Made by a program: the position numbers and the translations under genes | The notes under the pieces: generated by a model | What the model was told of the DNA's origin: nothing | The model's database searches: none | The model's input: only the letters and a program-made list of their open reading frames with translations | Source of the DNA: Paraburkholderia nodosa | GTDB taxonomy: Bacteria; Pseudomonadota; Gammaproteobacteria; Burkholderiales; Burkholderiaceae | Assembly (NCBI RefSeq): GCF_001718195.1 | Contig: NZ_MCNV01000005.1 | Span: 284,062 to 348,061 of the forward strand | Direction: 5' to 3' | DNA length: 64,000 nt | In this document: one piece after another, positions 18,000-27,276 of the stretch | Position numbering within the stretch: the first letter of the stretch is position 1 | How the letters are laid out: each line of letters opens with the position of its first letter

Positions 18000-18707
18000 A
18001 TGCCAGACAGACATATTTCCAGCCAGTTCGATGCCGACCTGGACCACTTCTCGTCGAGATTTTTTGAGATGGGGGGGCTGGTTGAGTCCCAACTGACCAA
18101 TGCGATGGAGGCGCTCAGCCGCTTCGACATGGGTCTGGTCGAAAAGGTGATTGAGGAGGAGCATCGACTCAATGCGATGGAAGTCGAGATCGATGCCGAG
18201 TGCAGCAACATCATTGCGCGGCGCCAGCCTATCGCATCCGATCTGCGTCGACTGTTGGCCTTCTCCAAGGGGATCAGCAATCTCGAGCGCGCAGGCGATG
18301 AAGCGCGCAAGATCGCGAAGCGCACGCGCAGAATCGCGAACGACGTTGCCGGCAGGAACATGAATATCGCGGAGATCCGGTTATCCGGTCAGATGGCGGG
18401 AACCATCTTCCACAACGCGCTCGCGGCATTCGCGCGGCTGGATACGGTTGAGGCAGCCCGGATCATGCGTGAAGATGAGGCGATCGATGAGCAGTACCGT
18501 GCATTTGTTCGCAAGCTGCCGACATTCATGGCGGAGAATCCGCGCATCATCTCTTCTGCGCTCGACTACGTGTCCATTGCGTCGGCCATCGAACGCATCG
18601 GTGACCATGCGAAGAACCTCGCAGAGCTCGTCATTTATGTTGCCAAGGGCAAGGATGTCCGCCATATTTCGCGCGACCGGCTTGAGCGCGAGGCCCTGGA
18701 TGATTGA
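18000..18707 (+). CDS. phoU: PhoU-family phosphate signalling protein
   Basis: 235 residues, the standard PhoU length, made of two similar three-helix bundles. The first has FEMGGLVESQLTNAMEAL and later helices; the second has FHNALAAFARLDTVEAARIM and ends with SAIERIGDHAKNLAELVIY, the metal-binding E-x-x-x-D type motif (also NLERAGDEARKIA in the first half). PhoU links the Pst phosphate transporter to the PhoR kinase. No pst or pho genes are adjacent, so this is an orphan, perhaps a second copy. A strong ribosome binding site is present. Confidence 0.92.
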   Translation: MPDRHISSQFDADLDHFSSRFFEMGGLVESQLTNAMEALSRFDMGLVEKVIEEEHRLNAMEVEIDAECSNIIARRQPIASDLRRLLAFSKGISNLERAGDEARKIAKRTRRIANDVAGRNMNIAEIRLSGQMAGTIFHNALAAFARLDTVEAARIMREDEAIDEQYRAFVRKLPTFMAENPRIISSALDYVSIASAIERIGDHAKNLAELVIYVAKGKDVRHISRDRLEREALDD

Positions 18708-18820
18708 GAAGCCTACAGCAGTGGCGCGACATCCCAACGGTCGAATGCGTGATGTGGTGTATCTGGTTGAGAGCCTCATGAAGTGCGCAACAGACAGCCA
18801 GTATGGCGCGGAGGAGTGCT

Positions 18821-19087
18821 ATGAAAATGTCTCACAGATTGCAGTCCGATTTGGCCGGGCCGGTTTGGGGGTTGATTTTGGGGATGTTGCTGATGATGGC
18901 CGGGATCGGCATCTGGATTTATGTGAAGTCATCAGAACCCGGCGATTCCCTTGACGAATCGCTCGCGATGGGTGCAATGCTTGTCGGCGCCTTTCTGGCC
19001 GTCTATGCCGGCCGGCAAATCAGGCACGGCATTCGTAGTCCAACGGTCGGCAGCCGAGGCAGCACACGGCAGGGCTCATCGAACTGA
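18821..19087 (+). CDS. small inner-membrane protein with two predicted helices
   Basis: 88 residues from ATG 18821, preceded by GAGGAG. Two hydrophobic segments are evident: WGLILGMLLMMAGIGIWIYV (about residues 14-33) and AMGAMLVGAFLAVYAG (about 47-62). The C-terminus is basic and serine/glycine-rich. It lies about 110 bases downstream of phoU on the same strand and may be co-transcribed. Family not recognised. Confidence 0.5.
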   Translation: MKMSHRLQSDLAGPVWGLILGMLLMMAGIGIWIYVKSSEPGDSLDESLAMGAMLVGAFLAVYAGRQIRHGIRSPTVGSRGSTRQGSSN

Positions 19088-19699
19088 CCGCGTTAGCGGA
19101 CCGGGCAATGAAACATTGCGCCGCCGCCAGTTTTGTTCCCGGAAAAGTGGCCATGCTCATGACCAGCGTGCCGACACGCGAAATTTCCAATCTTCTGCTC
19201 AGTCACGAAGCAACCATCGCACTGCGCGATTCTGCGTCGTCGTGAGCCCAGCGGCGCGACCAGACCATCGCGGGCGGCGCGGCTGCGCAGACCGTATAGC
19301 GATCGATCGCGAGGACTTGTCGCCGTCGAGGCAGACAGTAACGCGATTTCCCGGTCCGGGAAAGGTGCCGTCCGGCAAGCTCAGGCCCGGTGCACCTGTC
19401 CACAGGCCATTCATCCGTCATAGCACTGTGCTGCCTGCCGAGTAAAGGTTCGCGCTCGATCAGGCGCATAGCGTTGCTGCACGCAGGCATCGGCTTCAAC
19501 TTCGTGCTGGAAGCGACCTTGTTGATAGACGGAAAATCCTTCATGGCGCATCTCAGACCATGCGTTTGCCTGCACACTATTGCACTATTGCTGCCGGCAT
19601 GTCAAAGCTGTGGGGCGATCAACTCAACCGTATGTCCGAGCGTCTGTATTTTGTGCGCCCAACGATAGGGCACATCAGCGTGCCTTTGTGCCGTTGACA
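19088..19699. other. intergenic stretch without recognised genes
   Basis: About 600 bases. A 45-residue frame starts at 19108 (MKHCAAASFVPGK) but has no family resemblance. The rest appears to be degraded sequence upstream of the IS110 remnant. Confidence 0.4.
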
Positions 19700-19848
19700 T
19701 ACGGCTGCGGGTTTCCAAAGAACGTCGCGGTGCGCGCGCAGACCAAGCTGCTCACGACGTAGAACCTTGCCGCGCCTGTTCGCTCCGTGCGCCTGGAACA
19801 GGTTCACACGTTCTCCGCCAGGTTGATGCTGATCGTTGCAATCTTCAT
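19700..19848 (-). pseudogene. IS110-family transposase N-terminal remnant
   Basis: Reading the minus strand from ATG 19848 gives MKIATISINLAENV and then, after a frameshift, FQAHGANRRGKVLRREQ. These match the start of IS110 transposases (MKITTIGIDLAKNVFQ.HG.D..GKV.LRKQ). A stop and frameshift interrupt the RuvC-like DEDD domain after its first strand; the first catalytic Asp position is Asn in INLAEN. Downstream the match fades. Dead fragment. Confidence 0.6.
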
Positions 19849-19942
19849 GTTCGGCGCTCCTACAGTTCGAGTGGTTTATGAATTTCCACTCTGGCGCATC
19901 CACGTCGTTGCAGACGGGTGGGCTCATTCCCATTGCTTACAG

Positions 19943-20352
19943 TCAGTGGGCTTTCAGGAATGCTGCGATGAGGGTGGCGATTTCTTGCGGCGCATCCTCA
20001 AGGCAATAGTGGCCGACTCCCGTGAGCCGGTGAATCGGCGCAAGAGGAAACAATTCGCTGAACAGCGGCAAAAAGTGTTCTGCGGCCAGCGTCCGGTCAG
20101 CGTCACCCCAAATTGCAAGGGCCGGCGTCGACCGGATCGCCTCGAGTGCAGCAGTATCAGGAACTTCAAAACGATGCGCCCCGATCGGGAAACCTTTGGC
20201 CCAGCCGCCTGCGCCTATGCAGTCGGTGGGCGCAGCGAAACGTGAGCCGTAGGCACGCAACCACGTAGCGTTGATACGTGTATGGTTTTCAAAGCCGTTA
20301 AGCTTTAAGGTACTCAGGATATTGAAGCCGAGTTCGCCCAGCACGGCCTCTA
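19943..20352 (-). pseudogene. alpha/beta hydrolase (haloalkane dehalogenase-like), C-terminal fragment
   Basis: About 135 residues. The block WLRAYGSRFAAPTDCIGA, WAKGFPIGAHRFEVPD, ALAIWGDADRTLAAEHFLP and GVGHYCLEDAPQEIA matches the cap and C-terminal part of alpha/beta hydrolases; the Asp of GDAD and His of GHYC correspond to catalytic acid and base. The nucleophile domain is missing: the reading frame meets a chemoreceptor fragment abruptly at about 20353. Remnant of a rearrangement. Confidence 0.65.
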
Positions 20353-20353
20353 G

Positions 20354-20716
20354 GTGGTTGCGGCTGAAGTGCGTACGCTTGCACAGCGCTCGGCTAGCGC
20401 GGCAAAGGAAATCAAGGCGCTTATCGATGAAGCAGTGACGGGCGTTATTGAGGGGTCGGGGCTCATTGATCAGGCGGGCCGGACGATGATGGAGATAGTC
20501 CAGTCGATCGAAAAAGTGAGCTACGTCATGGAGGAGGTTGCGGCGGCGTCGAAAGAGCAAAGGGACGGCATCGAGCAAGTCAACCACGCCGTTTCCCAAC
20601 TGGATGAAACGACACAGCAAAATGCGGCGTTGGTTGAAGAGACCACCGCGGCAGCGCTTTCGCTTGCAGATCAGGCGCAAGCGCTTCGATCGGCGGCGAG
20701 TCGATTTCGAACATAA
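20354..20716 (+). pseudogene. methyl-accepting chemotaxis protein, C-terminal signalling fragment
   Basis: 120 codons starting inside the signalling hairpin at VAAEVRTLAQRSASAAKEIK and running through the descending coiled coil with methylation-type segments ([23 protein letters not shown]). Membrane, sensor, HAMP and hairpin-tip parts are absent. It closely resembles the corresponding part of the intact receptor at 21244. No start region or RBS; a truncated remnant. Confidence 0.75.
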
Positions 20717-20759
20717 GGAATCAGCTTGGCGCTCAATGGAAATGCTGATCAAAGCCAGC

Positions 20760-20806
20760 CCGCTTCGGTTCGCGAAGCGGCGGGTACGTCGCGGCGTAGA
20801 CGCCGC
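20760..20806. repeat. pair of GC-rich hairpins
   Basis: First hairpin: CCGCTTCG (20760-20767) pairs with CGAAGCGG (20773-20780) over a 5-base loop. Second: GCGGCG (20791-20796) pairs with CGCCGC (20801-20806) over TAGA. They lie between the MCP remnant and the orphan IS110 left end. Confidence 0.5.
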
Positions 20807-20822
20807 ATCGCCACGACCAGTA

Positions 20823-20924
20823 AATTTGAATGATATGAACACCCCCGCCTCGTCGCAGGCTTCGCGCGATCGGCACGATGCTGACAGCAAAAAGCCATCG
20901 CTCTGAGATCCAGGCTGATCATAC
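20823..20924 (+). repeat. orphan IS110-type left end
   Basis: 102 bases that align without gaps to 53298-53399, the non-coding left end of the intact IS110-family element; I count 13 differences (about 87% identity). No transposase follows. In IS110-group elements the left non-coding end encodes the bridge RNA, so this may be a relic end or a bridge-RNA-like donor. Confidence 0.6.
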
Positions 20925-21243
20925 CCTCGCCCAATCCGCGTGCCTCGACACATTCATGGAAAGAATTGCTGCATTTGTCTAAAGTTTCACTCAGGCGTGC
21001 CGTTACACCGCAGGTCGAGGCGGCAACAGAACCCACCCTAGATGGGCTTCGACAGAAATGCGACGGCTTGTGCGACCTGCATCGCAACATGAAATGAAGC
21101 GCCGGTTCGCGAGACGCGAGTTGGCGACACAGGGTCGTTGTCAAGACGAACTGCATGCGCGACACGGCGGCCGAAGCCAACCTATAAGAAGGGCGACAGC
21201 AAACGGAAGAGACAACCTTATTATTTTTCGGGAATTGTCTCTT

Positions 21244-22986
21244 ATGCAGCTTTCGCGATTCACTGTGGGGACGCGCCTCACTGTCGGTTTCGGCGTCCTG
21301 CTGATGGTGTTCGCCATCGTTGTCGGCGCATCGGTCACCGTCTTGCACTCGCTTAACACCGTGATTGCCTCGGGCCTGGACACCGGCACCGCCGAGATCG
21401 GGCTCATTGGCCGCGCGCTCGGCAAGGCGCAGGGCGCCTCGCTTGCGATGCAGCGGCTCGTCGTGACGCACGACCCCGCCGCCATGCAGGAGCAAAAGCG
21501 CAACGTCGACGAAAAGCTTTCCAGCTATCACGACGCGGTGTCGCAACTGACGACGCTGATGCAGCAAAGTCCCGATACCGACGACAAGGAACGCGAACTC
21601 CTCGACCAGACGACCCAGCTCGGGCGTGCGGCCGAGCCGCTCATCACGAAGAACGCGGAACTCGGCCTGCAGGGCAATCCCTCGGCCCCCGATATGCTCA
21701 ATCAGCAGACTTCGCCCGCGCTGCAGGCGTGGACGGACGTGATCGGCCGTTTCCGCGACTATGAGGTCGACAAGAACAAGCGGAACGCCGCATCCGCTCA
21801 TGAGACCTACAATGCGGGCCTTGGCACATTGCTCGGCCTCGCGCTTGCGGGTCTCGTCATTTCGGTCTTGCTCGCGGTCTTCATCACGCGCAGCATCCTC
21901 AACCAGCTCGGCGGCGAGCCTGGCTACGCGCAGGACGTCGCGCGCCACATCGCGCAAGGCCGACTCGATGTGCCGATCGAGGTTCAGGGTCGCGATCGTT
22001 CGAGCCTCGTGTTTGCGCTCGGGCAGATGCGCGAGCAGCTCGAAAGCACGGTGCGCGGCATTCTCGACGCGACCGAAAGCGTGAAGTCGGCGTCGAGCGA
22101 AATCGCGGCGGGCAACACCGATCTTTCCGCTCGCACGGAGCAGCAGGCCGCCTCTCTCGAAGAAACGGCGTCGAGCATGACGCAGATCTCGACCACCGTG
22201 CGCCAGAGCGCCGACAACGCACGCCAGGCAAGTGCGCTCACGACCACGGCGACGCAAGTGGTGGAAAGTGGCGCATCCACGGTCGAGGACATGGTCGCGA
22301 CCATGTCGCAGATCAGCGACAGCTCCAGCAAGATCTCGGAGATCACCACGATCATCGAGGGCATCGCCTTCCAGACCAATATTCTCGCGCTCAACGCGGC
22401 CGTGGAAGCCGCGCGCGCGGGTGAGCAGGGTCGCGGCTTCGCGGTGGTCGCGAGCGAGGTGCGCAGCCTCGCACAGCGTTCGGCTGCGGCCGCGAAGGAG
22501 ATCAAGGAACTGATCGGCACATCGGTTGCCACGATCGAAGGCGGCGCGCAACAGGCTTCGCAGGTCAGCGCGTCGATGTCACAAATCAGGCAGTCGATCC
22601 AGCAAGTCTCGGGCATTGTCGGCGAAATCGCAGCAGCGGCCGAGGAGCAAAGCACCGGCATCGACGAAGTCAACCAGGCCGTGGTCCAGATGGACAACGT
22701 GACCCAGCAGAATGCGGCGCTCGTCGAAGAGGCCGCGGCCGCAGCGAAGTCGCTCGAAGATCAGGCGCTGCGTTTGCGCGAAGCGGTTTCGGTGTTCCGG
22801 CTCACTGGCGTGTCGAACGCAGTCGCGGCGCGCGTCGAGCCACTGCGCCGTCCCGTGTTGCCGGCGCGACCGAAGAGCGTGTCCGCATCGACCAGCGCGC
22901 AGAAGCTGAAGAAGGTCGAGCCCAGTACGCCCGCGCGCGAGCCCGTTGTCGCGCAAAACGACAACGACGACTGGGAAACGTTCTGA
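21244..22986 (+). CDS. methyl-accepting chemotaxis protein with C-terminal CheR-docking pentapeptide
   Basis: 580 residues. Transmembrane helix 1 is at about 11-33, a periplasmic four-helix-bundle-like sensor at about 35-195, TM2 ([20 protein letters not shown]) at about 196-215, HAMP at about 216-270 and the signalling coiled coil after that. The hairpin tip [20 protein letters not shown] is present. The protein ends in DDWETF, matching the WxxF pentapeptide that tethers the methyltransferase CheR in Tar/Tsr-type receptors. The ligand of the sensor domain is unknown. ATG 21244 is chosen because the membrane helix follows directly; upstream codons have no similarity. Confidence 0.93.
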   Translation: MQLSRFTVGTRLTVGFGVLLMVFAIVVGASVTVLHSLNTVIASGLDTGTAEIGLIGRALGKAQGASLAMQRLVVTHDPAAMQEQKRNVDEKLSSYHDAVSQLTTLMQQSPDTDDKERELLDQTTQLGRAAEPLITKNAELGLQGNPSAPDMLNQQTSPALQAWTDVIGRFRDYEVDKNKRNAASAHETYNAGLGTLLGLALAGLVISVLLAVFITRSILNQLGGEPGYAQDVARHIAQGRLDVPIEVQGRDRSSLVFALGQMREQLESTVRGILDATESVKSASSEIAAGNTDLSARTEQQAASLEETASSMTQISTTVRQSADNARQASALTTTATQVVESGASTVEDMVATMSQISDSSSKISEITTIIEGIAFQTNILALNAAVEAARAGEQGRGFAVVASEVRSLAQRSAAAAKEIKELIGTSVATIEGGAQQASQVSASMSQIRQSIQQVSGIVGEIAAAAEEQSTGIDEVNQAVVQMDNVTQQNAALVEEAAAAAKSLEDQALRLREAVSVFRLTGVSNAVAARVEPLRRPVLPARPKSVSASTSAQKLKKVEPSTPAREPVVAQNDNDDWETF

Positions 22987-23170
22987 TCACGCGCGGCGCC
23001 AGCTTGCGCTGACTCGGGTCGGGCGGCGGGCGAAGCGCGTCATCGCTTCTCTTGCGCCGCCCGTCTGGACACTCATCTGCAGGTACTCAGATCGCGTCAT
23101 CCGCGGCATCGTCGCGTGCGCGATCTTCGATGTCTCCACTTATCCCCCACAATCACGGAGCGACTTTGTC

Positions 23171-23887
23171 ATGTCGGCCACCCAGGTTACACGACGGAAA
23201 TTTCTCGTCACCGCCTTGCTTTCTCTGCCCGCGCTCGGTATTTCGGTGCACAGTCTGAGCGCCGCGCAGGCTGCCGAAATGGCGGCGCCGGACCTCCATC
23301 AATATCGCCCGAGATTCTTTTCCGCCGCCGAATGGGCTTTCATTCTGGCGGCCTGCGATCGCCTGATTCCCGCCGGCGGTCGCGGCCCCGGCGCGTTGGA
23401 GACCAACGTGCCGGTATTCATCGACCAGCAGATGCACGGCGAATTCGGCAGCGAGATCTATCTGCAAGGGCCCTTCGACACGAAGGCGCCACCCACGCTC
23501 GGCTATCAGCTTCCGTACACGCCGCAGCAGATCTACCGGCGCGGCATCGCGCTCACCGATGCCGCGTGCGAGCGTCAATATACGAAGCGTTTCCACGAGC
23601 TCGATGCGGCAAAGCAGGACGCCGCGCTCAAGGCGCTGCAAGGCAACGGCATCGACTTCGCACAGTTCGGCGAGCCCGCGCTCAAGGCGAGCCAATTCTT
23701 TGGCGAACTGCTCTCTGACTCGAAGAACGGCTATTTGTCCGATCCCATCTACGGCGGCAACAAGGGCATGAAAGCGTGGATTGCCATCGGCTTTCCCGGT
23801 GCGCGCGCAAGCTTCCTCGAATGGGTTACGCAGCACAACGTCAAATATCCTCTCGGTCCCGTGAGCCTGACCGGCATGCGCGCCTGA
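23171..23887 (+). CDS. gluconate 2-dehydrogenase subunit 3-family protein
   Basis: 238 residues starting at ATG 23171. The N-terminus TRRKFLVTALLSLPALG is a twin-arginine-type signal, so the complex is probably exported folded. The body (FSAAEWAFILAACDRLIPA, GPGALETNVPVFIDQQM) matches the Gluconate_2-dh3 family, the small gamma subunit needed for maturation of periplasmic GMC flavoprotein dehydrogenases. It is first of three genes followed by the flavoprotein and a triheme cytochrome c. Confidence 0.88.
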   Translation: MSATQVTRRKFLVTALLSLPALGISVHSLSAAQAAEMAAPDLHQYRPRFFSAAEWAFILAACDRLIPAGGRGPGALETNVPVFIDQQMHGEFGSEIYLQGPFDTKAPPTLGYQLPYTPQQIYRRGIALTDAACERQYTKRFHELDAAKQDAALKALQGNGIDFAQFGEPALKASQFFGELLSDSKNGYLSDPIYGGNKGMKAWIAIGFPGARASFLEWVTQHNVKYPLGPVSLTGMRA

Positions 23888-23936
23888 GCGCGGGGCGCAT
23901 CGATTCCGAAACGGACAGAACAGATCAAGGAATATC

Positions 23937-25706
23937 GTGGCAAAAATCACCCATGACGCGGTGGACGTCGTCGTCGTCGGACTCGGCTGGGCGGGGTCGC
24001 TCATGAGCATGGAACTTGCGCAGGCGGGCCTGAAGGTCCGCGCGCTCGAACGCGGCGAGGATCGCAGCAACAGCGATTTCGCCTATCCCAAGCCGGCCGA
24101 TCAATACGCGTACGCGGTGCGCAACAAGGTCATGGTCACGCCGCGCGACGGTGCCTTGACGGTGCGCCATTCGGCGAACGACACCGCGTTGCCCACGCGC
24201 AAGTGGGGCGCCTTCGTGCCGGGCACGGGCGTGGGCGGATCGGGCCTGCACTGGACGGGCGTGCTGATCCGCCCGACCCCGACCGACCTCAAGCTCAAGA
24301 CCTACGCCGAGAAGGCATACAAGCCCGGTCAGCTCGAGGCCGGCATGCAGGTCCAGGATTTCCCGTTCACATGGGACGAGATCGAGCCGTACTACGACTT
24401 CTTCGAAAAGGTCTGCGGCCTGTCGGGTAACACCGGCAATCTTCGCGGCAAGGTCATGGAAGGCGGCGATCCGTTCGAGGGTCCGCGCTCGAATCCCTTT
24501 CCGCTGCCCGCGCTCAAGGACACGTTGAACACGTCGATGTTCGCGGCGACCGCGCGCAAGATGGGCTATCACCCGTTCCCGAATCCCTCGGCGAACGTCT
24601 CGCGCGCGTGGACCAATCCGTATGGCTGCCAGATCGCGCCCTGCAATTACTGCGGCTTTTGCAGCAAGTATCCGTGCCTGAACTTCTCGAAGGCTTCGCC
24701 GCAGACTGCCGTGCTCGACGCGCTCAAGCGCATGGAGAACTTCTCGTATCGCGTGAAAGCGAACGTGCTGCGCGTCGATCTCCACCCCGACGGCAAGACG
24801 GCAAAGGGCGTGACCTATGCCGACGAGCACGGCAATGAAGTGTTTCAGCCCGCGAAGATCGTTGTGCTCGCGGGCTTCCAGTTCGTCAACGTGCGCCTCA
24901 TGCTCCTGTCGGGCATCGGCAAGCCCTACGATCCGGTCAGCGGCAAGGGTGTCGTCGGCAGGAACTATGCATTCCTGAGCAATGGCGGCGCGACACTGTT
25001 CTTCAAGGACAAGAACTTCAATCCGTTCGCCACGGCGGGCGCGACCGGGCAGATGTTCAACGACGTCTCGCCAGGCAACTTCGACGGCCCGTCGCTCGGC
25101 ATTCTCGGCGGCGCGAAAATTCATAGCTCGCAGTCCTCGGGCGCGCCGATCGGCACCTCACTGCCGCACGGCACGCCGGCGTGGGGGCAGGGCTGGAAGG
25201 AGGGCATGCAGGACTGGTATGGCCACTCGATGAAGATCAGCATCACGACGAGCTGCATGTCGTATCGCGATCACTACGTCGATCTCGACCCGAACTACCG
25301 GGATCCGTGGGGCCAGCCGCTGCTGCGCATCACCTTCGACTGGAAGCAGAACGAGCTGAAGCTGCAGCAATACCTGCGCAAGATCGTGCTCGACATCACG
25401 AAGGAGATGAAGCCGGACAGCTACACGGAGGGCTTCCTGTCGCTCGATTCGCACTGGGACATCACGAAGTACGTGTCCACGCACAACGTGGGTGGCGCGG
25501 TGATGGGCGACTCGCCGGACAGGAGCGCGCTGAACCGCTACCTGCAGAGCTGGGATGTGCACAACGTCTTCGTGCCGGGCGGCAACGCGTTCCCGCAGAA
25601 CTTCCAGGCCAATCCGACCGCCACGATCGGCGCGCTCACGCTGTTTGCCGCGCGCGCGATCAAGGATCACTACCTCAAGAACCCGGGCCCGCTCGTGCAG
25701 GCATGA
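23937..25706 (+). CDS. GMC-family flavoprotein dehydrogenase, large subunit (gluconate 2-dehydrogenase type)
   Basis: 589 residues from a GTG start at 23937. The FAD-binding segment VVVVGLGWAGSLMSMELA is at about residues 10-27. A GTGVGGSGLHWTG stretch, a cysteine-rich insert (CQIAPCNYCGFCSKYPC) and C-terminal THNVGGAVMG and QNFQANPTATIGAL blocks match the alpha subunit of membrane-bound gluconate, 2-keto-gluconate or sorbitol dehydrogenases. The cysteine cluster may hold an iron-sulfur centre, as in related FAD-glucose dehydrogenase complexes. It would oxidise a sugar acid or alcohol in the periplasm and pass electrons to the cytochrome subunit, whose start overlaps its stop. Confidence 0.9.
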   Translation: MAKITHDAVDVVVVGLGWAGSLMSMELAQAGLKVRALERGEDRSNSDFAYPKPADQYAYAVRNKVMVTPRDGALTVRHSANDTALPTRKWGAFVPGTGVGGSGLHWTGVLIRPTPTDLKLKTYAEKAYKPGQLEAGMQVQDFPFTWDEIEPYYDFFEKVCGLSGNTGNLRGKVMEGGDPFEGPRSNPFPLPALKDTLNTSMFAATARKMGYHPFPNPSANVSRAWTNPYGCQIAPCNYCGFCSKYPCLNFSKASPQTAVLDALKRMENFSYRVKANVLRVDLHPDGKTAKGVTYADEHGNEVFQPAKIVVLAGFQFVNVRLMLLSGIGKPYDPVSGKGVVGRNYAFLSNGGATLFFKDKNFNPFATAGATGQMFNDVSPGNFDGPSLGILGGAKIHSSQSSGAPIGTSLPHGTPAWGQGWKEGMQDWYGHSMKISITTSCMSYRDHYVDLDPNYRDPWGQPLLRITFDWKQNELKLQQYLRKIVLDITKEMKPDSYTEGFLSLDSHWDITKYVSTHNVGGAVMGDSPDRSALNRYLQSWDVHNVFVPGGNAFPQNFQANPTATIGALTLFAARAIKDHYLKNPGPLVQA

Positions 25707-26977
25707 CGACGATGAACATCCTCAAGACCTTTACCGCCGCGCTCGTCGCGACGGCGGCCGCAATGAGCGCCAGCGCGTTCGCGCAGCAGCCCAGCCCGGA
25801 CGCGGCGCTGATCCGCCACGGCGAGTATCTGGCGCGCGCCGGCGACTGCATGGCCTGTCACAGCGCCGCTGGCCGCAAGCCGTTCTCGGGCGGCCTCGCG
25901 ATCGAGAGCAATCTCGGCACGATCTGGTCGACCAACATCACGCCGAGCAGGCGCAGCGGTATCGGCGGCTACAGCGAGGCACAGTTCGCCGACGCGCTGC
26001 GCAAGGGCGTGCGCGCCGACGGCACGCACCTCTATCCCGCGATGCCTTACCCGTCGTATGCGAAGATCAGCGACGCCGACGTGCACGCGCTCTATGTGTA
26101 CTTCATGAAGGGAGTCGCGCCCGTGGACGACGCGGCGCCCGTCACGCAGTTGAGCTTCCCGTTCAACCAGCGTTGGGGCATGGCGCTGTGGAACTGGGCG
26201 TTCGTCTCGGACAAGCCGTTCGCGATACCGGCGGGCATGAGCGCCGAGGCGCAGCGCGGCGCGTATCTCGTCGAGGGACTCGGCCATTGCGGCAGTTGCC
26301 ACACGCCGCGCGGCATCGCGATGAACGAGAAGGCCTATGACGGCAGCGACGCGCGCTTCCTTTCGGGCGGCGCCCTGAACGGCTGGAGCGTGCCCGCGCT
26401 GCGTGGCATTCCGAAGTGGACACGCGAAGACATCGTCGACTATCTGCAGACGGGCCGCAACGCTAAGGCATCGGTGGCGGGCGAAATGACCTCGGTGGTC
26501 TTCAACAGCACCTCGCATCTGAGCGACGCCGATCTCGGCGCGATCGCCGCGTATCTGCAGAGCCTCGGGACAACACCGGGCGCGCCTGCGCAGAAGGCGG
26601 CAACGACCGACACTGCCGCGCGCTTGACGGCGGCGCAGCACCTCACCTTAGGCGAGCGGCTATACCTCGACAACTGCAGCGCGTGCCACGTTGTGACGGG
26701 CCAGGGCGCGCCGCGTGTGTTCCCGCGCCTCGACGGCGCGAGTGTGGTCAACGCCGCGGACGCCGATGGCCTGGTCCACGTGATCCTGGCGGGCGCCAAG
26801 ACGCCTTCGACTGCGAAGGCACCTTCGGTGCTGCCGATGCCGGGCTTCGCGGTGCGCCTGAGTGACGATGAGGTGGCCGCGCTCGCGACCTTCGTACGCG
26901 GGGGCTGGTCGAATCGCGCGGGTGCCGTTGACCCGGGCGAGGTTCGCAAGGTACGCGCGACGGTGACCGCCAAGTGA
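25703..26977 (+). CDS. triheme cytochrome c subunit of alcohol/gluconate dehydrogenase
   Basis: 424 residues with a Sec signal peptide (about 1-27, ending ASAFA). Three CxxCH heme-binding motifs are present: CMACH at 49-53, CGSCH at 196-200 and CSACH at 325-329. This three-heme layout is the cytochrome subunit of GMC or PQQ dehydrogenase complexes, which passes electrons to ubiquinone or a terminal oxidase. ATG 25703 overlaps the flavoprotein stop; ATG 25712 is an alternative start. Last gene of the operon. Confidence 0.93.
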   Translation: MTTMNILKTFTAALVATAAAMSASAFAQQPSPDAALIRHGEYLARAGDCMACHSAAGRKPFSGGLAIESNLGTIWSTNITPSRRSGIGGYSEAQFADALRKGVRADGTHLYPAMPYPSYAKISDADVHALYVYFMKGVAPVDDAAPVTQLSFPFNQRWGMALWNWAFVSDKPFAIPAGMSAEAQRGAYLVEGLGHCGSCHTPRGIAMNEKAYDGSDARFLSGGALNGWSVPALRGIPKWTREDIVDYLQTGRNAKASVAGEMTSVVFNSTSHLSDADLGAIAAYLQSLGTTPGAPAQKAATTDTAARLTAAQHLTLGERLYLDNCSACHVVTGQGAPRVFPRLDGASVVNAADADGLVHVILAGAKTPSTAKAPSVLPMPGFAVRLSDDEVAALATFVRGGWSNRAGAVDPGEVRKVRATVTAK

Positions 26978-27276
26978 GAGGTTAGCTACATGATGAAGCA
27001 ACTGTGCGGCGGGGTGCTCAAGAGATGATGGCGCCAAAAGCTCACCGGTTGCTTCGCTTTCTTTCAGATACGACTTGAGGAACGGGCTACGTTTTGAAAA
27101 CTCGACGTCTTTGAAAAATTATGCATGGCGACTAAAAGCAACAAGCAAAGGTCTCGGTGCGGTGTGTCCCAGTTGAGCGAATCGCCGTTCGTCTCAGTTA
27201 AGCTCGGAGCGTAGCCTGGTCGGCTCTACGGTTCAAATGTCCGGGGCTAAAGGGTCAGGGTTCGTCTTTCATGCGT
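26978..27276. other. intergenic stretch downstream of the cytochrome gene
   Basis: About 300 bases with no recognisable gene; no clear stem-loop terminator was found by eye. Confidence 0.4.

Noticed and set aside
19203..19577. A 124-residue minus-strand protein
   Set aside because: Composition is irregular, and no motif or ribosome binding site was found.
21170..21243. Sigma-28 flagellar promoter before the chemoreceptor
   Set aside because: CTATAAG-like words are present, but the TAAA-N15-GCCGATAA pattern is not met.
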